A stretch of 52,760 nt of DNA, taken from positions 1-52,760 of the forward strand of contig WRBW01000003.1 in assembly GCA_009784345.1 (NCBI GenBank), written 5' to 3'. This DNA comes from Coriobacteriia bacterium (GTDB lineage Bacteria > Actinomycetota > Coriobacteriia > WRKU01 > WQUG01). Positions 20,010-29,790 of the stretch are shown here, in pieces. Positions within the stretch are counted from its first letter, which is position 1. Each line of letters starts with the position of its first letter. Under the pieces are notes generated by a model. It was given only the letters and a program-made list of their open reading frames with translations, had not been told where the DNA came from and searched no databases. Both the position numbers and the translations under genes were made by a program.

Positions 20010-20771
20010 TTAATCATCATAGGGGTTTACTTCTGGTTGCCAAAAAGGCCCCGTAAAGGCTTCTTCGTCCCCCTGCGTGAAGTCACGCAGGTTCGTCAGA
20101 GCATCGACGATTTCAGCCTCAGATAAAATACGTCCCGAAAGCTGATCAAAACTTAAGGGAAGCTCGACATCATGGGGTACGGGATAGTCGCTAAAGAATA
20201 GACCGTAGCTGCCTTCATCCGTTTGTGCCAGTACAAAGACCCCCAGCCACGACCAGTAGACCTGCGTTGCCTGTGCATCCAAGCCCTGAACACTTAATTC
20301 ATCCTCTAGCCGAGTCAGGGCACTCTGGTATTGCAGGTAGACATCATCAAAGCTGTGGGCAATAAGACTCGTGTCTTGTTCACGCCAGACAAGCATGCTC
20401 CGGTTCCAACTGCCCTGCTCATCGTAAAGGGGCAGAAAATACATCGCAGGAGCCTGCAGATCGTGCCAATCTTCGACGAAACTCCCATCCCCTGCAGGCT
20501 CAAGTCCCAAAGGGTAGACGGGCAGATAGTTTGCAAGGGGCGCAGCTAGGCCAAAGAGCGGGCTGCCAGCGCGTACCCGAAAATCAGGGCGCAGGGTCAG
20601 ACCCACGTTGACATCTGCTGGATCTTCCCAGACCAACAGCCAGTCTTGCGTCGTCACCGGACGCGACAAGTCATAGCGTTGCGAGCTCAAGCAGCCCGTC
20701 AACACAAGACTTGCCATGATAAGCACGGCAAGTGCGAGGACTGGACGTACTCTGCAAAGAAAGCTCTTCAT
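20010..20771 (-). CDS. Putative lipoprotein of unknown function
   Basis: Lipobox signal: LALAVLIMASLVLTGCLSS; no family recognised. Confidence 0.65.
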   Translation of the reverse strand: MKSFLCRVRPVLALAVLIMASLVLTGCLSSQRYDLSRPVTTQDWLLVWEDPADVNVGLTLRPDFRVRAGSPLFGLAAPLANYLPVYPLGLEPAGDGSFVEDWHDLQAPAMYFLPLYDEQGSWNRSMLVWREQDTSLIAHSFDDVYLQYQSALTRLEDELSVQGLDAQATQVYWSWLGVFVLAQTDEGSYGLFFSDYPVPHDVELPLSFDQLSGRILSEAEIVDALTNLRDFTQGDEEAFTGPFWQPEVNPYDD

Positions 20772-20772
20772 G

Positions 20773-22311
20773 CTAGATCAAGAACAGGGCCGCAATAACG
20801 CCCACGAGTCCGATGGCCGACAAGGCATAGACCGGAATCTTTGGCATTTCACCTTTGTTTTGCATGGCTCTTCCAAAGATGAAAAAGACAAAGGGGTGCA
20901 CCAAGAAGGGCATGGCAAAAATGAAGGGGAGCAAGCTTGCGATCTCCGCCCCAAACATGCCGTCTTGTGTTGCCGCAAAAAGTCCAAAGTGCGACAGTGA
21001 AGAGGTCACGGCGGCGGCTGCATAATCAAGGGGCATCTTGAAGGCGCTGAGCAAAACAAAGCCGCCGAACATGGCGGTCAGCTGCCAACCCAATGAGAAC
21101 TGCATAAGTCCCGTTATTTCCTTGCTGTCCTCACCATCTGCGCGGCGCAGAGTACGCAGCGACCAGGCGGTCAGACCGACACCGACTACCAATACGGCGA
21201 TGGCGGGAATGAGCGTCAAGTTGCCTTGTGCTGCAGATACGGCCAAAACCGAAAATACGAAAATGTGGGCAATAAAGGGCAGGTTAATCATGATGGGCGT
21301 CCTGCTTGCTGCCTTCTTGCCCAGGTCCCCTGCCGTGCAGGCTCCGGTCAGGCCAGCATGCGAAAGGCCTCCGGCCAGACCAGGTGCAAGACAGCGCACA
21401 TTGGCCATCTTTGCAAAGGTCATGATAAGCGCGATGCCGCCAAACATCCACAGCAGCTGTCCGAAGAAGCCAAAGGCAAGTACCGCATTCATTTCGCTGA
21501 CATTAAAGGCCTCCATGATGCGCGAACCGCCCACCATGAAATTTCCTGCCAAGACGATGGGAAGACCGGCAAAAAGCAGGGCTCGAATGGTCGAACCAAA
21601 GGTCCACTTATAGAAAACCGCACCCAGGGTGGCCGTTATCACCATGGCGAAAAATATTTGTGGCAGCGCAATCAGAGGCGCCACTATCTGCGCGATGTAA
21701 AAACTCGCCACCAGAATCAGAATGATGACAAAGGTCTCGAGGATTCCCTTACGCACGTAGAGCTTGCGGTTCTCGAAGGTCGCCCGGTGGTCGATAAGTA
21801 TTATCGATGCCGTCAGTCCTATGAAGGCAAGCAGGGTGTAGTAGCTGCTCATCGAGCCGGCATCGATGCCCACCGTAAAGCGAAATATCGCCTCGATACC
21901 CAGCAGGAGGAAAAAGGTACGAATCAGGTAGAACAGCTGGGCAGAAGTCGTTCCCACGACAATTTCTTTGTCAGAAGGAATCATAAAGGTGTCGGGCGCC
22001 ACTATTTTCTTGTTGAAAATTTTCCGCAGTTCTTGCCCGCCCACAAAGAAGGCGGCAATCAGGGCAATAATGGTACTGCGACTGACAAGCTCGATAATCT
22101 TGAACTCTGGCAGCCCAGGGGACGCAACATCACTGGCGACCAGAACGTAGCCCAGACCGAGGCCAAAGACTACGACCAGAAGGATGGCAGAATAGACCGT
22201 TCCTGCAACCAAGGTACGCGCAACCAAAACCAGGGGAATCAGCAAAAACAGCGAGAGCCAAAACTGATTCAGCACCTGAATTTTCGATATTTCTAGAAGT
22301 ATTTCAGCCAT
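20773..22311 (-). CDS. Polytopic membrane protein of unknown function
   Basis: 512 aa, very hydrophobic with many predicted TM segments; start 2 bp from lipoprotein gene (co-transcribed). Confidence 0.65.
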   Translation of the reverse strand: MAEILLEISKIQVLNQFWLSLFLLIPLVLVARTLVAGTVYSAILLVVVFGLGLGYVLVASDVASPGLPEFKIIELVSRSTIIALIAAFFVGGQELRKIFNKKIVAPDTFMIPSDKEIVVGTTSAQLFYLIRTFFLLLGIEAIFRFTVGIDAGSMSSYYTLLAFIGLTASIILIDHRATFENRKLYVRKGILETFVIILILVASFYIAQIVAPLIALPQIFFAMVITATLGAVFYKWTFGSTIRALLFAGLPIVLAGNFMVGGSRIMEAFNVSEMNAVLAFGFFGQLLWMFGGIALIMTFAKMANVRCLAPGLAGGLSHAGLTGACTAGDLGKKAASRTPIMINLPFIAHIFVFSVLAVSAAQGNLTLIPAIAVLVVGVGLTAWSLRTLRRADGEDSKEITGLMQFSLGWQLTAMFGGFVLLSAFKMPLDYAAAAVTSSLSHFGLFAATQDGMFGAEIASLLPFIFAMPFLVHPFVFFIFGRAMQNKGEMPKIPVYALSAIGLVGVIAALFLI

Positions 22312-22447
22312 GTACCTTCCCTTTTCATCGAGGCTGGGTGGTGGAAAGAAAAAATGCGTTCTAAGGATTGTAGCAGAAATCCTCCATCAAGCAGTCAGCC
22401 CGGATGCAGGCTCACCTATCCTCCACAACACCGGGAAAGCCCTCGAA

Positions 22448-23116
22448 TCAAACAGCAGCAGCTCTTGCCACCATGTCTTGATAGGCTGCAGCTGGGTCAT
22501 CTGCTTTATAGAAAGCATTTCCCGCAACAAAGCAAGCTGCCCCTTGTGCAGAGCACAGTCCGATGGTGTCAGGATTTATGCCCCCATCAACCTGAATAAG
22601 CGGAGTGCGTCCAGCGCTCTCGCACATTGCCTTGAGCTCTCGCAAACGGTCAACCGTTTCAGGTATGAAGGACTGCCCAGAAAAGCCTGGATAGACCGAC
22701 ATGATAAGTATCATGTCAACACAGTCTAGATAGGGCTCAAGACTTGAGACGCAGGCGTCAGGCTTTATCGACAAGCCGAACTTCTTACCACGTGAGTGGA
22801 CGCACTCCGCCATCTTATTAACATCATTGGCAGCTTCGAGGTGAACGGTGATGTAGTCACAGCCGGCGTCGAGGTACCACTCGATGGTTTCGTCGGGGTT
22901 TTCAATCATCAGGTGTGCGTCAAAGACAAGATTTGATATCGGGCGCAGGGCCGCTATGACGGGAGGTCCAAAGGTCAGGTTGGGCACAAAGTGGCCGTCC
23001 ATGACGTCGAGGTGAATCCAAGGACAGCCGGCGTTTTCTGCCGTCTTGAGCGCAGCTGCAAGCTTGGTGAAGTCTGCCGACAAGAGCGACGGCGAAATGA
23101 TAATTGATTGAGACAT
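22448..23116 (-). CDS. rpe: Ribulose-phosphate 3-epimerase
   Basis: SPSLLSADFTKLAAAL, HLDVMDGHFVPNLTFGP, PGFSGQSFIPE, VDGGINPDT. Confidence 0.95.
   Translation of the reverse strand: MSQSIIISPSLLSADFTKLAAALKTAENAGCPWIHLDVMDGHFVPNLTFGPPVIAALRPISNLVFDAHLMIENPDETIEWYLDAGCDYITVHLEAANDVNKMAECVHSRGKKFGLSIKPDACVSSLEPYLDCVDMILIMSVYPGFSGQSFIPETVDRLRELKAMCESAGRTPLIQVDGGINPDTIGLCSAQGAACFVAGNAFYKADDPAAAYQDMVARAAAV
22602..22613 (+). repeat. Dispersed 12-mer copy (perfect) in rpe
   Basis: GCGGAGTGCGTCCA; codes AGRTPL. Confidence 0.9.
22797..22808 (-). repeat. Dispersed 12-mer copy (perfect) in rpe, second site
   Basis: TGGACGCACTCCGCC; codes AECVHS. Confidence 0.9.
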
Positions 23117-23183
23117 TACAATCCCTTCAAAACTACGAAGTGCTCCTGATGTGCAGAGTCAAAGAGTCTGTGCATCAGCTGCT

Positions 23184-24176
23184 TTACTCTGATCCTACGG
23201 GTCGACTCATGAGCTTCCCAAACCCCTGCTCCGGATCAAGTCCTTCGTAGAGGATTTCATAAATAAGCTGCGTAACAGGCATTTCTACGCCGCGGTCACG
23301 AGCAAGTTCATAAATGCTATTGCAGGCAACAGCGCCTTCCACCACCATTTTAGTGCGCGCCTGATACCCGTCGAGCGTGTCACCACGGGCAATGCCTTCG
23401 CCCAGGCTGCGATTGCGGGAGTGGCGCGAGGTGCAGGTGACTATGAGGTCGCCCATGCCAGCCAGGCCGCGGAAGGTGTCGGTTTGGGCACCAACTGCCT
23501 CGCCGAGGCGCACGAGTTCTGCGAGACCGCGGGTCATCAGCGATGCTTTTGCGTTGTCACCAAAGCCCAAGCCGTCACAGATACCACAGGCAATGGCAAC
23601 AACATTCTTGCCGGCGCCACAGAGCTCTACCCCCATGAGGTCAGTATTGGTGTAGACGCGGAAAAAGGGTGTCGAAAAGAGTTCTTGGAAATAACGCGCG
23701 ATTTCTTCGTTGTGAGCAGCAACAACCGTCGCCGAAGGCACCGCCTTGCTGACCTCTTCTGCGTGGTTAGGTCCTGATAGTGCCGCAATGCGCTCTGGGT
23801 TACCTAGGACTTCTTCGAGGATTTCAGTCATCAAAAGGTGCGTACCTGCCTCGAGCCCCTTTGAGAGGATAATAACGGGCGTATCGCTGGGAAGCGTTTT
23901 TGCCATCTCTTCAGCGGTCGCGCGCACCCCAATGCTGGGCGTCACCATGACAACGGCATCTGCTCCCTTGAGTGCTGTCGAAATGTCAGAGCTTGCTTTC
24001 GTGCGCTCGCTGAGCTGCACCTTTGGCAGGTAAAGGGGATTTCTGCCAGATGCATTGAGGGCATCTGCGATTTCGGTTTCATAGGCCCAAATACTGACGG
24101 TGTTTCCCTTACCATCAAGGAGCCAAGCAGCTGCCATTCCCCATGAGCCTGCTCCAATGACGCTTATCTTAGACAT
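23184..24176 (-). CDS. gpsA: NAD(P)H-dependent glycerol-3-phosphate dehydrogenase
   Basis: SVIGAGSWGMAAAWLL, LSGPNHAEEVSKAVPSATVVA, GVELCGAGKNVVAIACGI. Confidence 0.95.
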   Translation of the reverse strand: MSKISVIGAGSWGMAAAWLLDGKGNTVSIWAYETEIADALNASGRNPLYLPKVQLSERTKASSDISTALKGADAVVMVTPSIGVRATAEEMAKTLPSDTPVIILSKGLEAGTHLLMTEILEEVLGNPERIAALSGPNHAEEVSKAVPSATVVAAHNEEIARYFQELFSTPFFRVYTNTDLMGVELCGAGKNVVAIACGICDGLGFGDNAKASLMTRGLAELVRLGEAVGAQTDTFRGLAGMGDLIVTCTSRHSRNRSLGEGIARGDTLDGYQARTKMVVEGAVACNSIYELARDRGVEMPVTQLIYEILYEGLDPEQGFGKLMSRPVGSE

Positions 24177-24179
24177 AGC

Positions 24180-24869
24180 TTACTCGCTTTCTGAAGGGCG
24201 TGTTCGTTTGCCGCGATCTTTCCAGGAAAAACGTGGTTCACTGCCTTCACGCAGTCGTTTAATGTTAGCACGGTGAAAGATAGGAACAATCACGGCTATA
24301 ACGGCGGCAAAGAGCGTCAGTGGCCAATTGTTATATACCAGTGCCGTCCACAAGGGAAAGCTAACTGCCGTGACCATCGTTCCCACGGATACATAGCGGG
24401 TAATCGCCGTTGTTGAAAAGAAGATTGCTGCTGAAATAACAAAGACCACGGGGACCAGGGCAAACATGACCCCTGCCGTTGTAGCAGCACCTTTGCCACC
24501 CTTGAACCTGATGTAGGGCGAGGCCGTGTGCCCAATAATGGCGGCGAGTGCCGCTGCAATCATGAGCCAAGCTGAAAGAGCCTGATCCCAACCAGCCGCG
24601 CCAGCTATGCTTCGAGCCAAAAAGACCGGAATCGCACCCTTCGCCATATCAAGCAGCAGTATGCCAATACCTGCTTTTGCCCCCAAGATGCGAAAGGTAT
24701 TGGTGGCGCCTAGGTTGCCCGAACCCTCTTTCAAAAGGTTCACCTTAAAAAAGATCTTCCCTACCATCATCGCAAAGGGAATAGCCCCAAAAAGGTAGGC
24801 AAAGAGTGTCACTGCCACAAAAACAAGACCTGCTGGTAGCAGCAAGAAAAGATCAACAAAAAAAGACAT
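24180..24869 (-). CDS. plsY: Glycerol-3-phosphate acyltransferase PlsY
   Basis: FGAIPFAMMVGKIFFKVNLLKEGSGNLGATNTFRILGAKAGI, RFKGGKGAATTAGV. Confidence 0.92.
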   Translation of the reverse strand: MSFFVDLFLLLPAGLVFVAVTLFAYLFGAIPFAMMVGKIFFKVNLLKEGSGNLGATNTFRILGAKAGIGILLLDMAKGAIPVFLARSIAGAAGWDQALSAWLMIAAALAAIIGHTASPYIRFKGGKGAATTAGVMFALVPVVFVISAAIFFSTTAITRYVSVGTMVTAVSFPLWTALVYNNWPLTLFAAVIAVIVPIFHRANIKRLREGSEPRFSWKDRGKRTRPSESE

Positions 24870-25026
24870 ACGGGGACAAACTCCTTTGGCAAAAGAGGGC
24901 TTGAAAAGCACATGAATACGGTAGCACATAATCGCGCGAAAAATATGTGCTAAAACTCTCAAAGGTGCAGGTCAGAGAGGGTGTGCAAGCATATTTTTGT
25001 CTACATTTTTGTATACACTTTCGTAA

Positions 25027-26547
25027 TTAGCCCTTGCGCTTAAATTTAAGGATGACGGGTGTGCCTGCAAGGTCAAAGTGCTCGCGCAGACGGTTCTCCA
25101 GATAGCGCTGATAACTGTCATCAACCAGATGTGGATGATTACAGAAAAAAGTGAATCCTGGAGGCTCATAATGCGTCTGCGCAACGTACTTGATGGTGAG
25201 CTTCTGTGGTCCTTTGCTCACGGTATGTCCGAACTGGCGGAGCTCTGTCAAAAAGCGGTTGAGGGCAGAAGTTGTTATCTGCATGCGATAGTTCGCAAAG
25301 ACGTCAAGCACGGCATCGAGAATACGATCGAGACCACGTCCACTCTTAGCACTGACGCGAATGACGGGAGCCCAAGAGATGAAGTTTAGACGGTCTTCAA
25401 TGCGGTCCATCAAAATAGTGCGAGCACGCTCTGCCTCATCGGCGTGCTCTGCCGATTCCTGCTTCATCAAATCCCATTTGTTGAGCAAGACCACGATGGC
25501 GCGTCCACGCTCTTGCGCATAAGAAGCGATGCGCTGGTCTTGGTCTGTCAGGCCGATTTCTGCATCAATCACCAAGAGCACGACATCGGCGCGGTCTATG
25601 GCACGCATGGCGCGAACAAAGCCATAGTATTCGACATCTGAATCGATAACGGCCTTCCTGCGGATTCCTGCCGTATCTACCAGAGTGATTTCGCGGTCTT
25701 TGTAGATAAAGTCGGTATCGATGGCGTCTCGCGTTGTGCCCGCAACATCTGAAACGATGGCGCGATCCATGTTTGAAAGGCGATTAGTCAGTGATGATTT
25801 TCCTGCATTCGGCCTGCCGATGACGGCCACCATGATGGGGTCATTGGGGTCAAAAACGGGTCTACGACTGCGGCGACGCGCCTCTTCGCCATAAGGGTCC
25901 TGGTCTGGATCATACTCCCCATCGACAAAATCACCGTCTGCATCGACTTCATACAATTCATACTCGTCGTAGTCGACCCCCTCGAGACCGGCAATATCTG
26001 CCGTCGTCGTCGGATAGACATTTTCATGAAGCTGCACGGGCTCGGGCAGCACCTTGATGATTTCATCAAAGAGGTCGCCCGTTCCGGTACCGTGGGTTGC
26101 AGACAAGGGATAGGGCTCACCCAGACCGAGGTTCCAGAACTCATAGGTCTCGCGCTCGCTAGTGGGGTCATCGACCTTGTTCACCGCCAGAAAGACGGGC
26201 TTTTTTGAGCGCTTGAGCATCCGAGCAAGCGTCTCGTCATCTGCCGTCATACCTGTCTGCCCGTCAACGAGCAGCACAATCGCATCAGCCTGCTGCATGG
26301 CAATGTCTGCCTGAGCACGAATACCCGCCTGAAAATCATCGTCACGTGCCATTTCGATGCCGCCCGTATCAATCAAAATAAAGTGATGACCAGACCAATC
26401 AGCCTCATGATAACTGCGATCGCGCGTCACACCGCGCTCGCCATGGACGATGGCATCGCTGCGACCACTGATGCGGTTCACAAAGCTCGACTTACCCACA
26501 TTGGGGCGACCAACAATAGCTATGACCGGCAAGGTTTTTCTGGGCAT
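25027..26547 (-). CDS. der: GTPase Der
   Basis: Two G domains: VAIVGRPNVGKSSFVNRI and VAVIGRPNAGKSSLTNRLS; KH-like C-terminus. Confidence 0.96.
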   Translation of the reverse strand: MPRKTLPVIAIVGRPNVGKSSFVNRISGRSDAIVHGERGVTRDRSYHEADWSGHHFILIDTGGIEMARDDDFQAGIRAQADIAMQQADAIVLLVDGQTGMTADDETLARMLKRSKKPVFLAVNKVDDPTSERETYEFWNLGLGEPYPLSATHGTGTGDLFDEIIKVLPEPVQLHENVYPTTTADIAGLEGVDYDEYELYEVDADGDFVDGEYDPDQDPYGEEARRRSRRPVFDPNDPIMVAVIGRPNAGKSSLTNRLSNMDRAIVSDVAGTTRDAIDTDFIYKDREITLVDTAGIRRKAVIDSDVEYYGFVRAMRAIDRADVVLLVIDAEIGLTDQDQRIASYAQERGRAIVVLLNKWDLMKQESAEHADEAERARTILMDRIEDRLNFISWAPVIRVSAKSGRGLDRILDAVLDVFANYRMQITTSALNRFLTELRQFGHTVSKGPQKLTIKYVAQTHYEPPGFTFFCNHPHLVDDSYQRYLENRLREHFDLAGTPVILKFKRKG

Positions 26548-26565
26548 GGTAATACCTCTCTTTGC

Positions 26566-28041
26566 TTATGCTTCGTCTTTGAGTGCCTGTGCGGCGGCGG
26601 CAATCTGCGCGGTCAGCCCGGCAACACCCGTCTGGTAAAAGGCGATGTGAACGGGTCTACCCTGACCGCAGGTGCGGAGCTCATCAATCAACTGCTGCGC
26701 CGTATAATCATCAAGGGTAATGCCGTCATCATTGAAGATACAGTCAGGAATGAGATAGCGATGCTTTTCGACTCCAGCGTGACCCTCTTCATGCAAGTAC
26801 TCGCAATCAAGCTTTACACCGCGCAAAATATCGAGACCTGTGAGAAGCCCCGTCACACTGACATTGCCGCCAAAGAAGCGATTCTTTATGGGCAAGAGGC
26901 GCAACTTGCCTCCCGCATTGATGCCACCTAAAACACCTAGCCATGTTTGCGTTAAGAGCTCGCCGCAGACGATGGTTATGGCTTCCTTGCCTGCGTCGGC
27001 AGGCAACATCTTGCCGTCTGGGCCCGATGGCTGAGGGGGCAACAGGGTCAGTGCCGTTGAAAGCTCATCAAGATTATCGCGGACATCGGCAATAAAGTTC
27101 AAAATCATCCCGATGCCATTTTCAAGCTGCGGAAAGCCATCGTAGTATTGCGGTAGCGGGAAGGGCGCGTGGGCATGTACGTAGAACTCATCCGCCAAAT
27201 AGACCCAGGTAAGTCCCGTCTCCTTTTCGTGAGCAAACTGGTAGGTCTGTACTTGGTCGATAACAGACTTGCACCACTCTTCGCGCTCAGCCGGCACCGT
27301 GCTCGCATCTGTCAGCATTTCTTTGAGACGAGCGGGTGCATAGTCCGTGTAGGCCACCGGGACAATACCGACACTCAGGACATGAGCAATGCGCGCCGGA
27401 TCCTGCAAATAAGCAAGTGTCTCATCTAAGATAGCGCCATCATTGACGCCAGGTACCAGCACTATCTGGATATGAAAATCGATACCAGCCTCTATGAGCT
27501 CATCAAAGTTTTCCAATGCAAGATCATGGTTTTTACCCATCAAGCGCGTGCGCACCTCAGGATTTGATGCATGAAAGGACAGACGAAGCGGAGAAATGCG
27601 CTGCTCCACGATACGGTCCTTATCTTCGGGCTTTAAGTTTGTTAGGGTAATAAAGTTTCCCTGCAGGAAAGACAGACGATAGTCATCGTCGCGCATGCAC
27701 AGGGTTTTGCGCGCTGTTGCCGGCAGCTGCCTCATAAAGCAAAAGACGCAGTCGTTCTTGCAGCTGTGGATTTTGTCATAAATCACGTCGTCAAAAACCA
27801 GTCCCCAGCCGTCCTGCAAATTATCGCGCTGCAGCATGACCGTGCGCAGGTCACCGTCAGCGGCTCGAAGCTCGAGCTCGACTTCAGGACCATCGCTTTC
27901 CCACAGCCATTCGATGTAGTCGTGAGCTGGCTTGCCATTGATGGAATGGACGTACTCCCCCGCCGAAATTCCTGCCGCGTCTGCAATCGACCAAGGTTCA
28001 ACAGCTGCAATCAGGGCTGCACGCGTAATCTTAGGATTCAT
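26566..28041 (-). CDS. DUF512 (PDZ + radical-SAM-like) family protein
   Basis: PDZ-like start, IHSCKNDCVFCFMRQLPATARKTLCMRDDDYRLSFLQGNFITLTNL. Confidence 0.85.
   Translation of the reverse strand: MNPKITRAALIAAVEPWSIADAAGISAGEYVHSINGKPAHDYIEWLWESDGPEVELELRAADGDLRTVMLQRDNLQDGWGLVFDDVIYDKIHSCKNDCVFCFMRQLPATARKTLCMRDDDYRLSFLQGNFITLTNLKPEDKDRIVEQRISPLRLSFHASNPEVRTRLMGKNHDLALENFDELIEAGIDFHIQIVLVPGVNDGAILDETLAYLQDPARIAHVLSVGIVPVAYTDYAPARLKEMLTDASTVPAEREEWCKSVIDQVQTYQFAHEKETGLTWVYLADEFYVHAHAPFPLPQYYDGFPQLENGIGMILNFIADVRDNLDELSTALTLLPPQPSGPDGKMLPADAGKEAITIVCGELLTQTWLGVLGGINAGGKLRLLPIKNRFFGGNVSVTGLLTGLDILRGVKLDCEYLHEEGHAGVEKHRYLIPDCIFNDDGITLDDYTAQQLIDELRTCGQGRPVHIAFYQTGVAGLTAQIAAAAQALKDEA
27946..27957 (-). 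repeat. Dispersed 12-mer copy (TGGACGTACTCC, 11/12) in DUF512 gene
   Basis: TGGACGTACTCCCCC; codes GEYVHS. Confidence 0.85.
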
Positions 28042-28927
28042 AGTCTGCTCCAAGTTGTTCTGACGGGGCGATTTCGCTAATGCGGGCAACGACGCTCTGC
28101 AGCTGGTCTTCTGGCGTTGAGGCTCCGGCTGTCACGCCCACTTTTTGTGCACCTTCAAACCAGGCTTCATCGAGCTCTGCCTTCGTCTCGATGTGATAGC
28201 TGCGCGGACAGGCCTCGCGGCTGATCTCATACAGGCGGCGCGTATTGCCGCTATTGTGCCCCCCGACGACAATCATGACGTCAACCTGATGGGACAGAGC
28301 TTCGGTTGCCTGCTGCCTTTTGGTCGTTGCGCTGCAGATAGTATTAACGACGCGCAGTTCGCGCACCTTGTCGCGCAGCTCTGCCACCACTTCATTTAAG
28401 GCTTCTGCCGTTTGAGTCGTCTGAATCACGACGCCAACCCGCTCATCTTTTAGCTCTTCAAGCGGCGGTAGGTCAGATGCACCCGCCACGATATGGGCTT
28501 TTTTGCCGGCACGCGCTTCGATGCCAAAGACTTCGGGGTGGTCAGGTTCGCCCACAATCAGGACGGTATAGCCTTCGTCTGCCAGCTTTTCTGCAGCCTC
28601 TTGTACGCGCGCAACGTGGGGACAAGTTGCATCAACCACTTTGGCGCCACGCGCCTCTGCTTCTTCAATGACACAGGGTGCCACACCATGACTGCGGATA
28701 ATAAGGGTGCTTTCCACTCCGTCACCAGCAGGTGCCAAGTCATCAAGACTGGTCACGACATCGACCCCAATGAGCCGCAAGGTATCAACGGCCTGCGGAT
28801 TATGAATGAGCTCGCCCAGGCTTGCCACCGGCGCGCCCTTAGCTGAACGGGCAGCCTCACGGGCAAGCTTTAGGGCACGCTCGACACCGTAGCAGGTGCC
28901 CGCAGGTCTTGCAACATGGATTTCCAT
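28031..28927 (-). CDS. ispH: 4-hydroxy-3-methylbut-2-enyl diphosphate reductase
   Basis: ARPAGTCYGVERALKLA, IIRSHGV, VDATCPHVARVQEAA, TAGASTPEDQL. Confidence 0.95.
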   Translation of the reverse strand: MEIHVARPAGTCYGVERALKLAREAARSAKGAPVASLGELIHNPQAVDTLRLIGVDVVTSLDDLAPAGDGVESTLIIRSHGVAPCVIEEAEARGAKVVDATCPHVARVQEAAEKLADEGYTVLIVGEPDHPEVFGIEARAGKKAHIVAGASDLPPLEELKDERVGVVIQTTQTAEALNEVVAELRDKVRELRVVNTICSATTKRQQATEALSHQVDVMIVVGGHNSGNTRRLYEISREACPRSYHIETKAELDEAWFEGAQKVGVTAGASTPEDQLQSVVARISEIAPSEQLGADYES

Positions 28928-28989
28928 GTCGCCACCATCCTCTCAATAAAACTCTCACTGACCGCCTCGCGAGCCAGCTTAATCTCTTC

Positions 28990-29790
28990 TTAGCGGCTGC
29001 GCTTTGCGTTGTCTGTGCGTGCTACCTCAAAGGAAGCAGCGATGCCCTCCATAACAAGATCCGTCAAGCGTGCTATGCGCTCTTTTTTTGCATATTCAGA
29101 AGCCGGCACCACCTCGTCAGGCACCAAAGCCTCGCCAAAGTGCACGTCAACGGCGGGAAAACGCAGGGTGCGCATACCATCAGGCCTGATGCGATCTGTT
29201 CCCGCAATACCTACGGGCACAACAGGCACATTGTTGCGAATCGCAAGCCAAGCAGCACCACCATGCGCCTCGCCCAAACCGTGGTCTTTGTCCACCATCA
29301 TGTCCTCGTTGCGAATGCGCGTGCCTTCGGGGAAAATCCCAATCGTGTCACCAGCTTTGAGCAAATTCGAGGCCTTGCGCATGGTATCAAGGTCAGCCTT
29401 GTCACGCGAAATGGGCAGTGCGCCCGCCTGGTCGATAATCCAGGCAAGAGGCTTGAATTTCCATAGATTTCGCTTGCCCAAGAGACGCAGCTTAAAGCCG
29501 TAACGGCGCGTCAGGGCAATCACCACAATGGCATCCATATTGCTCAAATGGTTGGGGCTCATGATGTAGGCACCCGTGGGCAGGTTTTCTGCCCCCGTGA
29601 CCCGAACGCGATACATCGGAACAATGATGATGCTTGCCAGAAAAAGCACAAAGGAACGCAGCACCCATTTGGGCTCGCCAGGCTTGCCCTTATCTGCAAG
29701 CGCATGCCTGCGCATGGCTACATGACGAGGCTCTCTGCTCTTCACCTTCGTCTTTTCTGCAGCATCTTTTTGCGGAGTACGTCCACTCAT
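28990..29790 (-). CDS. plsC: 1-acyl-sn-glycerol-3-phosphate acyltransferase
   Basis: MSPNHLSNMDAIVV, GIFPEGTRIRNEDM. Confidence 0.9.
   Translation of the reverse strand: MSGRTPQKDAAEKTKVKSREPRHVAMRRHALADKGKPGEPKWVLRSFVLFLASIIIVPMYRVRVTGAENLPTGAYIMSPNHLSNMDAIVVIALTRRYGFKLRLLGKRNLWKFKPLAWIIDQAGALPISRDKADLDTMRKASNLLKAGDTIGIFPEGTRIRNEDMMVDKDHGLGEAHGGAAWLAIRNNVPVVPVGIAGTDRIRPDGMRTLRFPAVDVHFGEALVPDEVVPASEYAKKERIARLTDLVMEGIAASFEVARTDNAKRSR
29774..29785 (+). repeat. Dispersed 12-mer copy (GGAGTACGTCCA, 11/12) in plsC N-terminus
   Basis: GCGGAGTACGTCCA; codes SGRTPQ. Confidence 0.85.

Noticed and set aside
20742-20753. TGGACGTACTCT (10/12) at the lipoprotein signal peptide
   Set aside because: Probably a degenerate member of the family, but below the one-mismatch threshold used.
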